From the NCBI RefSeq assembly GCF_009380215.1, contig NZ_WHUG01000001.1, positions 248,001-312,000 of the forward strand: a stretch of 64,000 nt of DNA. The letters are read 5' to 3'. The notes below the pieces were generated by a model. It made no database searches, had not been told where the DNA came from, and worked only from the letters and a program-made list of their open reading frames with translations. The position numbers were made by a program, and so were the translations under genes. Of this stretch, positions 32,973-42,185 are shown piece after piece; the first letter of the stretch is position 1; each line of letters opens with the position of its first letter. The stretch is from Rugamonas aquatica. GTDB taxonomy: Bacteria; Pseudomonadota; Gammaproteobacteria; Burkholderiales; Burkholderiaceae_D.

Positions 32973-34817
32973 TTGGACCAATTATTACCGTATTACGAGA
33001 GGGAGCTGGGATTCCTGCGCCGCTATTCGCGCGAATTCTCCGAACGCTACCCCAAGATCGCCGGCCGGCTGCTGATCGGCGGCGAGGTGTGCGAAGATCC
33101 GCACATCGAACGCATGATCGAATCGTTCGCGCTGCTCAATTCGCGCATCGCCAAACGGCTCGACGACGACTATCCAGAATTTACCGAAGCACTGTTCGAG
33201 GTGCTGTATCCGCATTATCTGCGGCCGTTTCCATCGTGCTCGATCGCGCGCATGGATTTCAGCGGCGCCGCGGCGCAGCTGACCACCGCCAGCGAAATCC
33301 CGCGTGGCACGCAGCTGACCACCCGCCCGGTGCGCGGCGCCGTGTGCACGTTCCGCACCGCGTATCCGGTGACGGTCGCGCCGCTGGCGCTGACGCACGC
33401 GGCCTTCGCCGCCATCATCGACGCGCCGGAGGCGACGCGCACGCCGCCGAATGCCACGTCGAGCATCAGCCTGACCATCTCCAGCACGTCGGCCCAGGTG
33501 GCGGTACCGCAGCTTGGCCTGTCGAAGCTGCGCGTGTTCATCGACGGCGAGCCATCCTTCTGCGCCGCGCTGCGCGACGCGCTGTTCATGCGCGGCGTAT
33601 GCGCCTACGTTGAAGCGGACGGCAATGGCCGCTGGATACCGCTGCACAAAATCCCCGTCAGCCCGGCCGGCTTCGAGGAAGAGGAATCGCTGATCGATTT
33701 CTCCGCACGCTCGCATGCCGCCTACCGGCTGCTGACCGAGTATTTCTGCTTCCCAGAGAAGTTCAACTTCTTCGACATCGACCTGCATGCGCTGGCCGGC
33801 GTGCTGCCGTCCGGCTGCAAGTCGGTCACGCTGCACCTGGCCTTGTCCGGCATGCGCACCGATTCGAACACCGCCCGCATGCTCGGCACGCTGAACACCA
33901 ACAACGTGCTGCTGGGCTGCACGCCGGTGGTCAACCTGTTCCGCCAGCGCGGCGAGCCGATACGCCTGACGCATACCACCGCCAGCTATCCGGTGCTGGC
34001 CGACGCGCGCCGCGCCTTCGCCTACGAGGTGCAGTCCATCGACTCCGTGAAGCTGGTGCGGCAAACGCCGCAAGGCGAATCGGTGCAGGAGTTCCGCCCG
34101 TTCTACTCGCTGCGCCACGGCCAGACGCCGGAAAAGAATGGCCATTACTGGGTCATGCGGCGCGACGACATCATCGCGGAAAAGAGCCCAGGCTACGAAA
34201 CGCAGATTTCCATCGTCGATATCGATTTCGATCCGGCCGAGGTGGAGACCGATACCCTGAGCCTGGAGCTGAGCTGCACCAACCGCGATCTGCCAGCCTC
34301 GCTGAGCTACGGCCAACGCGGCGGCGATCTGTTCCTGGAGGGAGGCTCCAGCGTGCGCGCCATCAGCTTCCTGCGCAAGCCGACATCCTCGCATCGCTTC
34401 GAACGCGGTCGCGGCGCGCACTGGCGCCTGATCTCGCACCTGTCGCTGAACCACCTGTCGCTTGCCGACGGCGGCCTGGATGCCTTCCGCGAGATGCTGA
34501 CGCTGTACGACCTGCCGCGCTCACCGTCGTCGCAGCGGCAGATCGGCGGCGTGCTGGCGGTATCGCACAAGGCGGCCAACACCTGGCTGCCCGGGAACCC
34601 GTTCGCCTGCCTGGTGCGCGGCATCGAGGTAAGGCTGACCATCGACGAGGAAGCCTTCGTCGGTAGCGGCATTCACGCGTTCGCCCACATCATCGAGCGC
34701 TTCCTCGGCCTGTACGTGCACGCCAATAGTTTCACCCAACTGGTGATCGTATCGAATAAAACCGGAGAGGAGCTGTTGCGATGCACGCCACGAAGCGGCG
34801 ATTTGAGCCTGCTGTAA
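32973..34817 (+). CDS. tssF: T6SS baseplate protein TssF
   Basis: A 614-residue baseplate wedge protein. The N-terminal MDQLLPYYERELGFLRRYS and ERYPKIAGRLLIGGEVCEDPHIERM, read in parts, are the standard TssF signature. FRTAYPVTVAPL and ELSCTNRDLPASL are also typical. The start is TTG 32973; no ATG is available at this conserved N-terminus and GGGAG lies 8 bp upstream. The 3' end overlaps tssG by 37 bp. Confidence 0.96.
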   Translation: MDQLLPYYERELGFLRRYSREFSERYPKIAGRLLIGGEVCEDPHIERMIESFALLNSRIAKRLDDDYPEFTEALFEVLYPHYLRPFPSCSIARMDFSGAAAQLTTASEIPRGTQLTTRPVRGAVCTFRTAYPVTVAPLALTHAAFAAIIDAPEATRTPPNATSSISLTISSTSAQVAVPQLGLSKLRVFIDGEPSFCAALRDALFMRGVCAYVEADGNGRWIPLHKIPVSPAGFEEEESLIDFSARSHAAYRLLTEYFCFPEKFNFFDIDLHALAGVLPSGCKSVTLHLALSGMRTDSNTARMLGTLNTNNVLLGCTPVVNLFRQRGEPIRLTHTTASYPVLADARRAFAYEVQSIDSVKLVRQTPQGESVQEFRPFYSLRHGQTPEKNGHYWVMRRDDIIAEKSPGYETQISIVDIDFDPAEVETDTLSLELSCTNRDLPASLSYGQRGGDLFLEGGSSVRAISFLRKPTSSHRFERGRGAHWRLISHLSLNHLSLADGGLDAFREMLTLYDLPRSPSSQRQIGGVLAVSHKAANTWLPGNPFACLVRGIEVRLTIDEEAFVGSGIHAFAHIIERFLGLYVHANSFTQLVIVSNKTGEELLRCTPRSGDLSLL

Positions 34818-35863
34818 TCGAGCGGCTGTTTGCGCAGCCGTACCGGTTCGAGTATTTCCAGGCCGTGCGCATGCTGGAGCTGTGGCTCAAGCGCCACGGC
34901 GCACCGGGCGAGGGTGCGGTGGCGAACTACCTGCGCTTCCAGAATTCGACCTCGCTGAACTTCCCGGCCAGCCAGCTGGAAGCGATGCAGCCGGAGCCGC
35001 GTGATGTGCCGACCGACCCGCGCGCGCTGGCGGCGGCGCTGCAATCGGCGCAGCTGAAGTACATCCGCATTACGCCTGCCTTCATGGGATTTTTGGGCAG
35101 TAACGGCACGCTGCCCGCGCACTACACGGAGCGCATCGCCGCGCATGCGCTGTACGAAAAGGACGAGGGGCCTCGCGCCTTTCTCGACACCTTCTCCAAC
35201 CGTGCGCTGGCCTTGTTCTACGAGGCCTGGCGCAAGTACCGGCTGGAGCTGAAGTATCAGGTCGACGGCAAGGATACCTTTCTGCCGCTGCTGCTGTCGC
35301 TGGCCGGCATGGGTAACGAGTCGTTGCGGCACCGGTTGTCCGACGACGGCGACGGCGTGCTTGACGAGTCGATCGGCTACTTCGCCACCGCCATGCGCCA
35401 GCGTCCGGCGTCGGCGGTGCAGATAGCGAAGGTGCTGTCGGAGTACTTCAACCAGCAGATCAAGGCCGAACAGTTCATCGGCTGCTGGTACGACGTGCCG
35501 CAGGAGCAGCAGACGGTACTCGGCATGGGCAACGCCATGCTGGGCGAGGGCGCGATGGCCGGCTCGCGCGTATGGCAGCGAGATTTGCGATTACGGTTGG
35601 TGATAGGCCCGCTGGATCTGGAAGGCTACGAATCCTTCCTGCCCGGCGGTAAAGCGGCGAAGGCGCTCAAGAGCATGTTGACCATGTTCACAGGGCTGTC
35701 GCTGGAGTATGAAGTGCAGCTGGTGCTGCGCGCTGCCGATGTGCAGGGTGCGCGGCTTGAGGACGACCGCGTGGGCGGACGCCTGGGGTGGGATAGCTTC
35801 CTCGTCACCGACGCCCAGACGCAGGACCGCGCCGACGTGCGCTATGAGATTCATACGGTATAA
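34781..35863 (+). CDS. tssG: T6SS baseplate protein TssG
   Basis: A 360-residue partner of TssF in the wedge complex. Family markers are AQPYRFEYFQAVRMLELWLKR near residue 15, PAFMGFLGSNGTLPAHYTE in the middle, and FLDTFSNRALALFYEAWRKYR. It starts inside the tssF 3' end, GAGGAGCTG being the ribosome-binding site, consistent with coupled translation. Complete. Confidence 0.96.
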   Translation: MHATKRRFEPAVIERLFAQPYRFEYFQAVRMLELWLKRHGAPGEGAVANYLRFQNSTSLNFPASQLEAMQPEPRDVPTDPRALAAALQSAQLKYIRITPAFMGFLGSNGTLPAHYTERIAAHALYEKDEGPRAFLDTFSNRALALFYEAWRKYRLELKYQVDGKDTFLPLLLSLAGMGNESLRHRLSDDGDGVLDESIGYFATAMRQRPASAVQIAKVLSEYFNQQIKAEQFIGCWYDVPQEQQTVLGMGNAMLGEGAMAGSRVWQRDLRLRLVIGPLDLEGYESFLPGGKAAKALKSMLTMFTGLSLEYEVQLVLRAADVQGARLEDDRVGGRLGWDSFLVTDAQTQDRADVRYEIHTV

Positions 35864-35890
35864 AAACAGTATAAATAATAAGGAACCATC

Positions 35891-38554
35891 ATGAGCATCA
35901 ACCTGAAGACTTTGATCGGAAAACTGAACGACACCAGCCGCACGGCTGCCACCCGCGCCGCCAGCCTGTGTGTCTCGCTGGGGCAGTACGAGGTGGATAT
36001 TGAGCACCTGTTCCTGGCGCTGCTGGAGCAGCCCAAGAGCGATTTCGTCGTCATCGCGCGCCAGAGCGGCATCAGCGTCAGCATGCTGGAGGCGGATTTG
36101 CAGGCCGAGATTGCCCGGCTGAAGACGGGTAACTCGCGCACGCCGGTATTCTCCGAGCGGCTGCCCAAGCTGTTCGAACACGCATGGCTGATCGCATCGC
36201 TGGACCTGCAGGCGGGCCAGCAGGCGCAGATACGCAGCGGCCATCTGCTGCAAGCGCTGTTGACGGAACCTGAACTGGCGCAGCTAGCGTATCGCGGTTC
36301 CAAGCTGTTCGCCAAATTCGAAGTCGACCAGATCAAGCACAACCTGGACAAGCTGACCGCAGGCTCGGACGAGGCGGTAGCTTCCAACGCCGCCGCGAGC
36401 GGCGAGCGTGAAGAGTTGGGCGGCGATCCGGTCGGCGACCTGTCGGACAAGGCGGCTTCCAAAACGCCGGCGCTGGACCAGTTCACCACCAACCTGACGC
36501 AGCGCGCCCGCGACGGCAAGGTCGATCCGGTGATCGGCCGCGACATGGAAATCCGCCAGGCCATCGACATCCTGATGCGTCGCCGCCAGAACAATCCTAT
36601 CCTGACCGGCGAGGCCGGCGTCGGCAAGACCGCCGTGGTGGAGGGCCTGGCGCTGCGCATCGCTTTGAACGACGTGCCGGATGTGCTGAAAGGCGTGGAG
36701 ATTCATACGCTGGATATGGGCCTGCTGCAAGCCGGCGCCAGCGTCAAGGGCGAGTTCGAGAACCGTCTGAAGAACGTCATCGACGAAGTGAAGAAAAGCC
36801 CGCACGCCATCATCCTTTTCATCGACGAAGCGCACACCATGATCGGCGCGGGCGGCCAGGCTGGCCAGAACGACGCGGCCAATCTGCTGAAACCTGCACT
36901 GGCGCGCGGCGAGCTGCGTACCATCGCCGCCACCACCTGGGGCGAGTACAAGAAGTACTTTGAAAAAGACGCCGCGCTGGCGCGCCGCTTCCAGGTCGTC
37001 AAGGTCGAAGAGCCGAGCGAGGAACTGGCCTGTGCCATGTTGCGCGGCATGGCTCCGCTGATGGAGAGGCACTTCGGCGTACGCGTGTACGACGAAGCGA
37101 TCACCGAGGCCGTGCGTTTGTCGCATCGCTACATCATGGGCCGGCAGCTGCCGGACAAGGCGATCAGCGTGCTCGATACCGCCTGCGCCAAAGTGGCGCT
37201 GGGCCAGAATGCCACGCCTGCGCTGATCGAGAACCTGGCGCGCAAGCTGGAACGCATCGCGGCGGAATCGGCGTCGCTGCAACGCGAGCAGAGCACCGGC
37301 GGTTCCGCGCACGTGGCGCGATTGGCGGAGCTGGAAGCCGGCCGTGTGGCCGCCGCTGCGCAGCATGCCGAGCTGTCTGCGCGCTGGGAGAAAGAAAAGG
37401 CGTTGACGGAGCAGATCAAGGCCGGCCGCGTGGTGCTGGAGGCGGGCGGCGAGGGCGGTGCAAGCCAGAGCAAGGATCTGCAGGCGCTGCAAACGGAATT
37501 GAAATCGCTGCAAGGCGAAACGCCGATGGTGCCGGTGCAGGTTGACGGGCATGTGGTGGCGGAAATCGTCGCCGGCTGGACCGGTATCCCGCTGGGCAAA
37601 ATGGTCAAGGACGAGATCAAGACGGTGCTGAACCTGAAGCCGATGCTGGAACAGCGCGTGCTTGGCCAACCGCATGCGATCGAGGCGGTGGCGCAGCGCG
37701 TACGCACGTCGCGCGCCAACCTGGACGATCCGAACAAGCCGAAAGGCGTGTTCCTGTTCGTCGGCCCGTCCGGCATCGGCAAGACCGAGACCGCGCTGGC
37801 ACTGGCCGATGTGCTGTACGGTGGCGAGCGAAAACTCATCACCATCAACATGAGCGAGTATCAGGAAGCGCACAGCGTCTCGGGCTTGAAAGGCTCGCCA
37901 CCGGGTTATGTGGGCTATGGCGAAGGCGGTGTCTTGACCGAGGCCGTGCGCCGCAATCCATACAGCGTGGTGCTGCTGGATGAAGTGGAAAAGGCACACC
38001 CGGACGTGATGGAGCTGTTCTTCCAGGTGTTCGACAAGGGCGTGATGGACGACGCGGAAGGCCGCGAGATCGATTTCAAGAACACCATCATCATCCTGAC
38101 CTCGAACGTGGCTTCCGCCGCGATGATGCAGGCTTGCCTGAACAAGACCGGCGATGAACTGCCCGACCCGGCGGCGCTGGAAGAACTGATCCGCCCGCAC
38201 CTGATGAAGCAGTTCAAGCCGGCCTTCCTGGGCCGCTTGAAGGTGATTCCGTACTATCCGATTCCCGACGATGTGCTGGTGGAGATCATCAAGCTCAAAC
38301 TGGGCAAGATCCAGCAGCGTATCAGCGTCAATCACAAGGCGGAGTTCAGCTATGACGAGGCGCTGGTGGAAGCTGTGCTGGCGCGCTGCACGGAAGTCGA
38401 TTCCGGCGCGCGCAATGTCGACAATATCCTGAACGGCACGTTGTTGCCGGAAGTGGCCGAATCCGTGTTGACCAAGATGGCCGAAGGTGCGGTAATCAGC
38501 AAGATCAAGGTCAGCGCCAACAAGCAGGGCCAGTTCAAGTACACCGTTAAATAA
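35891..38554 (+). CDS. clpV: T6SS sheath-recycling ATPase ClpV (TssH)
   Basis: An 887-residue AAA+ unfoldase that disassembles contracted sheath. The N-terminal domain (residues 1-160) binds TssC. The first AAA+ module has Walker A GEAGVGKTAVVEG and Walker B IILFIDEAH, followed by a coiled middle domain around residues 440-530. The second has GPSGIGKTETAL and VVLLDEVEKAHPD. All catalytic motifs are intact. It is the last core gene of the plus-strand tss block and is followed after 11 bp by a lipoprotein gene. Confidence 0.97.
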   Translation: MSINLKTLIGKLNDTSRTAATRAASLCVSLGQYEVDIEHLFLALLEQPKSDFVVIARQSGISVSMLEADLQAEIARLKTGNSRTPVFSERLPKLFEHAWLIASLDLQAGQQAQIRSGHLLQALLTEPELAQLAYRGSKLFAKFEVDQIKHNLDKLTAGSDEAVASNAAASGEREELGGDPVGDLSDKAASKTPALDQFTTNLTQRARDGKVDPVIGRDMEIRQAIDILMRRRQNNPILTGEAGVGKTAVVEGLALRIALNDVPDVLKGVEIHTLDMGLLQAGASVKGEFENRLKNVIDEVKKSPHAIILFIDEAHTMIGAGGQAGQNDAANLLKPALARGELRTIAATTWGEYKKYFEKDAALARRFQVVKVEEPSEELACAMLRGMAPLMERHFGVRVYDEAITEAVRLSHRYIMGRQLPDKAISVLDTACAKVALGQNATPALIENLARKLERIAAESASLQREQSTGGSAHVARLAELEAGRVAAAAQHAELSARWEKEKALTEQIKAGRVVLEAGGEGGASQSKDLQALQTELKSLQGETPMVPVQVDGHVVAEIVAGWTGIPLGKMVKDEIKTVLNLKPMLEQRVLGQPHAIEAVAQRVRTSRANLDDPNKPKGVFLFVGPSGIGKTETALALADVLYGGERKLITINMSEYQEAHSVSGLKGSPPGYVGYGEGGVLTEAVRRNPYSVVLLDEVEKAHPDVMELFFQVFDKGVMDDAEGREIDFKNTIIILTSNVASAAMMQACLNKTGDELPDPAALEELIRPHLMKQFKPAFLGRLKVIPYYPIPDDVLVEIIKLKLGKIQQRISVNHKAEFSYDEALVEAVLARCTEVDSGARNVDNILNGTLLPEVAESVLTKMAEGAVISKIKVSANKQGQFKYTVK

Positions 38555-38565
38555 GGAGATTCACG

Positions 38566-39246
38566 ATGATGAAACACCCAGCCACCATTGCGCTGCTGAT
38601 GTCCACGTTAATACTGACGGCATGCCACAAGAAGGAACAGCCGGAGGTCACACCGGCGGCCACCGCTCCAGCGCCGGCGGCGGCGCCCGCAGCAGCTGCG
38701 GCTCCGGCCGCAGAGCAGACTGCCGAGCAGCAGGAGATGGCCAAGAAACAGGCGCTGCTCGATTACGGCACGATGGAAGACAAGTACCTGAACGACCCGA
38801 AAGGCCAATGGGCGACCGCTGCGAAGGCCAGTTCGACCTTCGGCGACGACAACGGGAAAGAGCCGTCAGAGGTCAACGTGGCGAAGAACGTCGTCGGTGC
38901 GTCGGATGACCGCGATTGGACCAACAACAACCAGGACAAGGGTTTCGACTGGCTGGAAGTGGGCTACGCCAAGCCGGTCAACGCGACCGAGGTGCGGGTG
39001 ATTATCCCCGGCGGCGACGGCGTGGAGGCGGTGAACAAGGTGGAGTTGCAGGATACGGATGGCAAGTGGAACACCATCTGGACCGGCATCAGCGAAGTCA
39101 AGCAGGACCGGCGCGGCAACCGCACGTGGTTCGTGCGCAGCTTCGAGAAGACGGCTTACAAAGTCAAAGGCGTCAAGATCACCATCGCCAACAACGTGCA
39201 GCATGGTTACAAGCGGGTAGACGCGGTTCAACTGATCGGCGAATAA
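38566..39246 (+). CDS. Lipoprotein with discoidin (F5/8 type C)-like domain, T6SS-linked
   Basis: A 226-residue lipoprotein (lipobox LILTACHKK). An Ala/Pro-rich linker spans residues 25-60. The C-terminal 130 residues resemble discoidin/NADase-type glycan-binding folds: ASSTFGDDNGKEPSEVNVA, DKGFDWLEVGYAKPVNATEVRV, and AYKVKGVKITIANNVQHGYKRVDAVQLIG, read in parts. Position 11 bp after clpV indicates cotranscription with the core. It could bind cell-wall or surface glycan to seat the apparatus; that is inference. A second ATG at 38569 is possible. Confidence 0.78.
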   Translation: MMKHPATIALLMSTLILTACHKKEQPEVTPAATAPAPAAAPAAAAAPAAEQTAEQQEMAKKQALLDYGTMEDKYLNDPKGQWATAAKASSTFGDDNGKEPSEVNVAKNVVGASDDRDWTNNNQDKGFDWLEVGYAKPVNATEVRVIIPGGDGVEAVNKVELQDTDGKWNTIWTGISEVKQDRRGNRTWFVRSFEKTAYKVKGVKITIANNVQHGYKRVDAVQLIGE

Positions 39247-39254
39247 CCGCCACG

Positions 39255-39333
39255 GTCGCTCCCGCGAAAGCGGGAGCCCATGCTGAGTTTGCGGAGCCGC
39301 CGTTCTATGGATTCCCGCCTGTGCGGGAATGAC
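39255..39333. repeat. Composite REP-like inverted repeat, copy 2
   Basis: Two 26-bp arms at 39255-39280 and 39308-39333, inverted and each internally palindromic around a (C)TCCCGC...GCGGGA core. The organisation matches copy 1 at 10668-10745, including arm length and a spacer of similar size. Like copy 1 it sits between two convergent genes (the clpV-linked lipoprotein and tssA). Confidence 0.8.
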
Positions 39334-39338
39334 GGGGG

Positions 39339-40382
39339 TTAGTTTGGTGGCTGTACGCCCAGCATCTCTTCGATGTGGGATAGCGAGCTTTCGTCCTTGA
39401 TGACGGAGCGCAGCCAGGTGTGCAGATCCTGTTCGCCGGCGTTGGCGGCTTTCTCCGCAAAGTAGGAAACCGGGCTGTGTGGTTCGGTATCGCGGAAGAA
39501 CTTCGCCACGGCGCGCAACTGCGCGATGGCCTGGGTGCGATTGCGGATCGGGCCGGAGACCCCTTCACGCTGCTGCGGCGCCGCTGCGCCATTGTCGGCG
39601 TGGGATGGCTGTTCGTCGGCGTAGTCGTCCGCGTGCGCTTCGGCGCCGTTGGATTTGGCCGCCACCGGCATCACATGCAGCATCGATTGCACGGCGTCGC
39701 GCGCGGCGGAGAAGCCAGGGCTGTCCTGGCCCAGCTTTGCATCCGCCACTTTCTCCAATTGCAGCAGCGCGTCCATGCAGTATTGCGCGTCTGCGGAGAA
39801 CTTGGCGATGAACTGCGCCGAGCTGGATCGCTTGGCCGCTTCCATGTCCGCCAGCTTGGGCGCGCCGGATTGGTCGTTGTCGCTGCCGCCATTTGCGCGC
39901 TTGCGGGCGGTTTCGAAGTCGATGGTGGAGTAGGCCGAATTGCGGCCCTCAGTCAATGGCAGCTCGCGGATCAGTGTCTTCGTGCGCGCCAGTATCCAGC
40001 TTAGATTGCCGATGCGCTGGTCGTTGTCGCCGCCGTCCGCTTCCGGATACAAGCCCATGTCCCAGTATTGTTCAAACAGGCCCGCCAGCAGGCGATAGCC
40101 TTCACCCAGGCCGCGCAGGTGATGCTGCTTGGCGGCGGCCTCGGTCAGCCACACGGCCAATCGCAAGTCCTTGCTCTTCTCCGTCAACAGCGCAGCGCTG
40201 CGCTTGACGACGAAATCCCAATCCGCTTCCTTTAACTCCGTCACCCATTCGCCTTGATCCAGCGAAGGGTCGTCGAACTTGCGCGCCTGCGCGATCGCGT
40301 CCAGGTCGGACGAAAACGACAGATCCTCGCCGGAAGGGCGGCTGTCGCTGATGGGGATGAGTAACTGCTCTGCTGAAAACAT
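39339..40382 (-). CDS. tssA: T6SS protein TssA (ImpA family)
   Basis: Caps the growing tail and primes sheath polymerisation. The 347-residue protein from ATG 40382 has the ImpA N-terminal domain: ISDSRPSGEDLSFSSDLDAI, then WDFVVKRSAALLTEKSKDLRLAVWLTEA in parts, and GLYPEADGGDNDQR. It ends with a VasL-like short region FFRDTEPHSPVSYFAEKAA. A longer frame to 40451 lies inside the OmpA gene end and is rejected. Last gene of the tssM operon. Confidence 0.94.
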   Translation of the reverse strand: MFSAEQLLIPISDSRPSGEDLSFSSDLDAIAQARKFDDPSLDQGEWVTELKEADWDFVVKRSAALLTEKSKDLRLAVWLTEAAAKQHHLRGLGEGYRLLAGLFEQYWDMGLYPEADGGDNDQRIGNLSWILARTKTLIRELPLTEGRNSAYSTIDFETARKRANGGSDNDQSGAPKLADMEAAKRSSSAQFIAKFSADAQYCMDALLQLEKVADAKLGQDSPGFSAARDAVQSMLHVMPVAAKSNGAEAHADDYADEQPSHADNGAAAPQQREGVSGPIRNRTQAIAQLRAVAKFFRDTEPHSPVSYFAEKAANAGEQDLHTWLRSVIKDESSLSHIEEMLGVQPPN

Positions 40383-40398
40383 GATGTCCTCTTGTTGA

Positions 40399-41196
40399 TT
40401 ATTGAGCCATGCGGAATTCGATGCGGCGGTTGCGCGCGCGTCCATCCGCATTGTCGTTGCTGGCGATAGGCCGGTCGGGACCCTGGCCGCTGGCGGTCAG
40501 CAGGTCGCCGTTCAAGCCATGGCTGGAGAAGTAGGCTTTGACGGTCTCCGCGCGCGCCTGGCTCAGGCCAAGGTTGGTGGCGCGCAGGCCGGCGCTGTCG
40601 GTGTGGCCGATGATCTCGACCTTGCGGCCTTTGAGCTTGAACAGCGCGGCCAGCATCTCGTCGAGGATGGCTTTGCCGGCCGGCGTCAGCGTGGCTTTGC
40701 CGCTTTCGAATTCGACGGTGCGGTTGGCCAGCGTGGTGTCCAGGATGCTCTGGTCGGCCGCCGATACGCGCAGGCCGTTGTTGACCGTGTAGGTCGGATT
40801 CAGGCTGGTGGCGACGGTGCTGGCGATACGCTGGCGCACTGCCTCGTTGGCGACTTCGCCGCGCAGGCTGACGTTGCTGCCATCGATTTTCAGCTGTCCA
40901 CGGCTGATCTGCTTCAAATCCGGCGTGATCAGTTTTTGTACGTAGCCGTTCCAGTTGGCGGGCATGGCGACCGGGCCGATGGCGATCTGGTCGACCACCT
41001 TGTCGGCGCCGTAGACTTCGCGCAGCTTGGCCAGTACGGCGGCCTTGCTGCCTTCGTCCGGCACGGTGCCGCTAGCGAGTACCTGGCCAGGTTCCGGCGC
41101 GGCAGGCGCCAGGCCTGGGTTCTGGGCATTGGCGCCGGTGGCGATCGCGCACAGGCCGGCCAGCAGGGCTTGGGCTATCAATTGGTTAGAGCGCAT
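40399..41196 (-). CDS. T6SS-associated OmpA-family peptidoglycan-binding protein
   Basis: A 265-residue exported protein with a signal peptide (MRSNQLIAQALLAGLCAIATGANAQ). Residues about 55-140 include BON-like repeats (LKQISRGQLKIDGSNVSLRGEV). The C-terminal OmpA domain has VEFESGKATLTPAGKAIL, IIGHTDSAGLRATNLGLSQARAETVKAYF (in parts), and GRARNRRIEF, with the Asp and Arg residues that hold diaminopimelate. Since TssL here lacks such a domain, this protein probably anchors the membrane complex to the wall. It ends 16 bp before the tssA start. Confidence 0.88.
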   Translation of the reverse strand: MRSNQLIAQALLAGLCAIATGANAQNPGLAPAAPEPGQVLASGTVPDEGSKAAVLAKLREVYGADKVVDQIAIGPVAMPANWNGYVQKLITPDLKQISRGQLKIDGSNVSLRGEVANEAVRQRIASTVATSLNPTYTVNNGLRVSAADQSILDTTLANRTVEFESGKATLTPAGKAILDEMLAALFKLKGRKVEIIGHTDSAGLRATNLGLSQARAETVKAYFSSHGLNGDLLTASGQGPDRPIASNDNADGRARNRRIEFRMAQ

Positions 41197-41198
41197 GG

Positions 41199-42185
41199 TC
41201 AGGTTCCGATAAACGCCGCGCCGACGGAATCCAGCGCGGACTTGAGTGACAGGTTGGCTTGCGCCAGATAGGTGGACAGCTTCTTGATGCCGTAGTCGGT
41301 ATCGATCTGTTCTTCCACCCAGTCCAGCTGTTCGAAGTCGATGTGATGATCGAGCCCCGTTTGCGGGTCCATGATCGCGCGCAGCGTCTGCGCAGACGCA
41401 CCGCTGAAGCCGAGCACCAGCGCGGGCCGCTGCTCGATGCGGGTGACGAACAGCGCCAGTTCGAAATCGGCGCGGGCCAGGAAGGGCGTAATCAGGTGCA
41501 TCCAGAAGGCGGCGACCAGGTTGCGGTACATCGGATCGGTCGGCAGCGGCAGCAGCAGGCTTTTCTCCAGGCGGCTGGAGCTGCTGGCCATCACAGGCTG
41601 CAGCAGCATGCCCAGGGCCAGCAGGATCTGCCGCGCCGAGCCTTTGAATCCGGTCTGCGCCAGCATCGCATCGAGCGCGCCGATGGTTTGCAGTTCGAGG
41701 AAGTCCTCGAAGGCTGCATCATAGGCGGCCGAACGCAGATCGAGTTCGACCAGATGGCTGGCCGCGCTTTGCAGCGGCAGCGCCGGGTCGCCGGCTTCGC
41801 GTACGCTGGTGGTCAGCGCTTCCAGGCGATTCCACAAGCGTGTCAGCACCAGCGGGGAGTTCGGCACGAAGGCTGCTGGTTCGTTGACTTCCATCGCGCC
41901 CATCATCAGGAAGGGATAGCGGCGGCTGGACTGGTCGCTGCTGGCGACGATGTGGCCGGCGATGGCATGCCGGCGGCGCGGGCCGACGAAGGCGAAGTGC
42001 AGCGGCGCGACGGCGTCGTAGTTCAGCTTCCAGCGGGCGTCTGTGCTCATCAGCTCCATCGCCTGCGACAGCCAGTCGTCCAGCACCTTGATCAGTGCCG
42101 GGCTGTCGCTGCCTTTGACGAAATCGCCGCGGGTAGGAATCTTGCCGAAGTAGCCGACGCTGATCGGGGTGGCGCCGCGGCTCAT
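41199..42185 (-). CDS. tagF: T6SS-associated protein TagF (ImpM family)
   Basis: A 328-residue protein with the ImpM/TagF N-terminus (SVGYFGKIPTRGDFVKGSDSPALI) and the following LDDWLSQAMELMS. The C-terminal half is unusually long for ImpM and includes DPQTGLDHHIDFEQLDW. In Pseudomonas TagF is a post-translational repressor of T6SS firing. No PppA or PpkA gene is in this window. Overlaps the tssM stop by 4 bp. Confidence 0.88.
   Translation of the reverse strand: MSRGATPISVGYFGKIPTRGDFVKGSDSPALIKVLDDWLSQAMELMSTDARWKLNYDAVAPLHFAFVGPRRRHAIAGHIVASSDQSSRRYPFLMMGAMEVNEPAAFVPNSPLVLTRLWNRLEALTTSVREAGDPALPLQSAASHLVELDLRSAAYDAAFEDFLELQTIGALDAMLAQTGFKGSARQILLALGMLLQPVMASSSSRLEKSLLLPLPTDPMYRNLVAAFWMHLITPFLARADFELALFVTRIEQRPALVLGFSGASAQTLRAIMDPQTGLDHHIDFEQLDWVEEQIDTDYGIKKLSTYLAQANLSLKSALDSVGAAFIGT

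Noticed and set aside
36284..38335. A 683-codon open frame antisense to clpV
   Set aside because: It has no recognisable motifs and lies wholly inside clpV; codon bias of the sense gene explains it.
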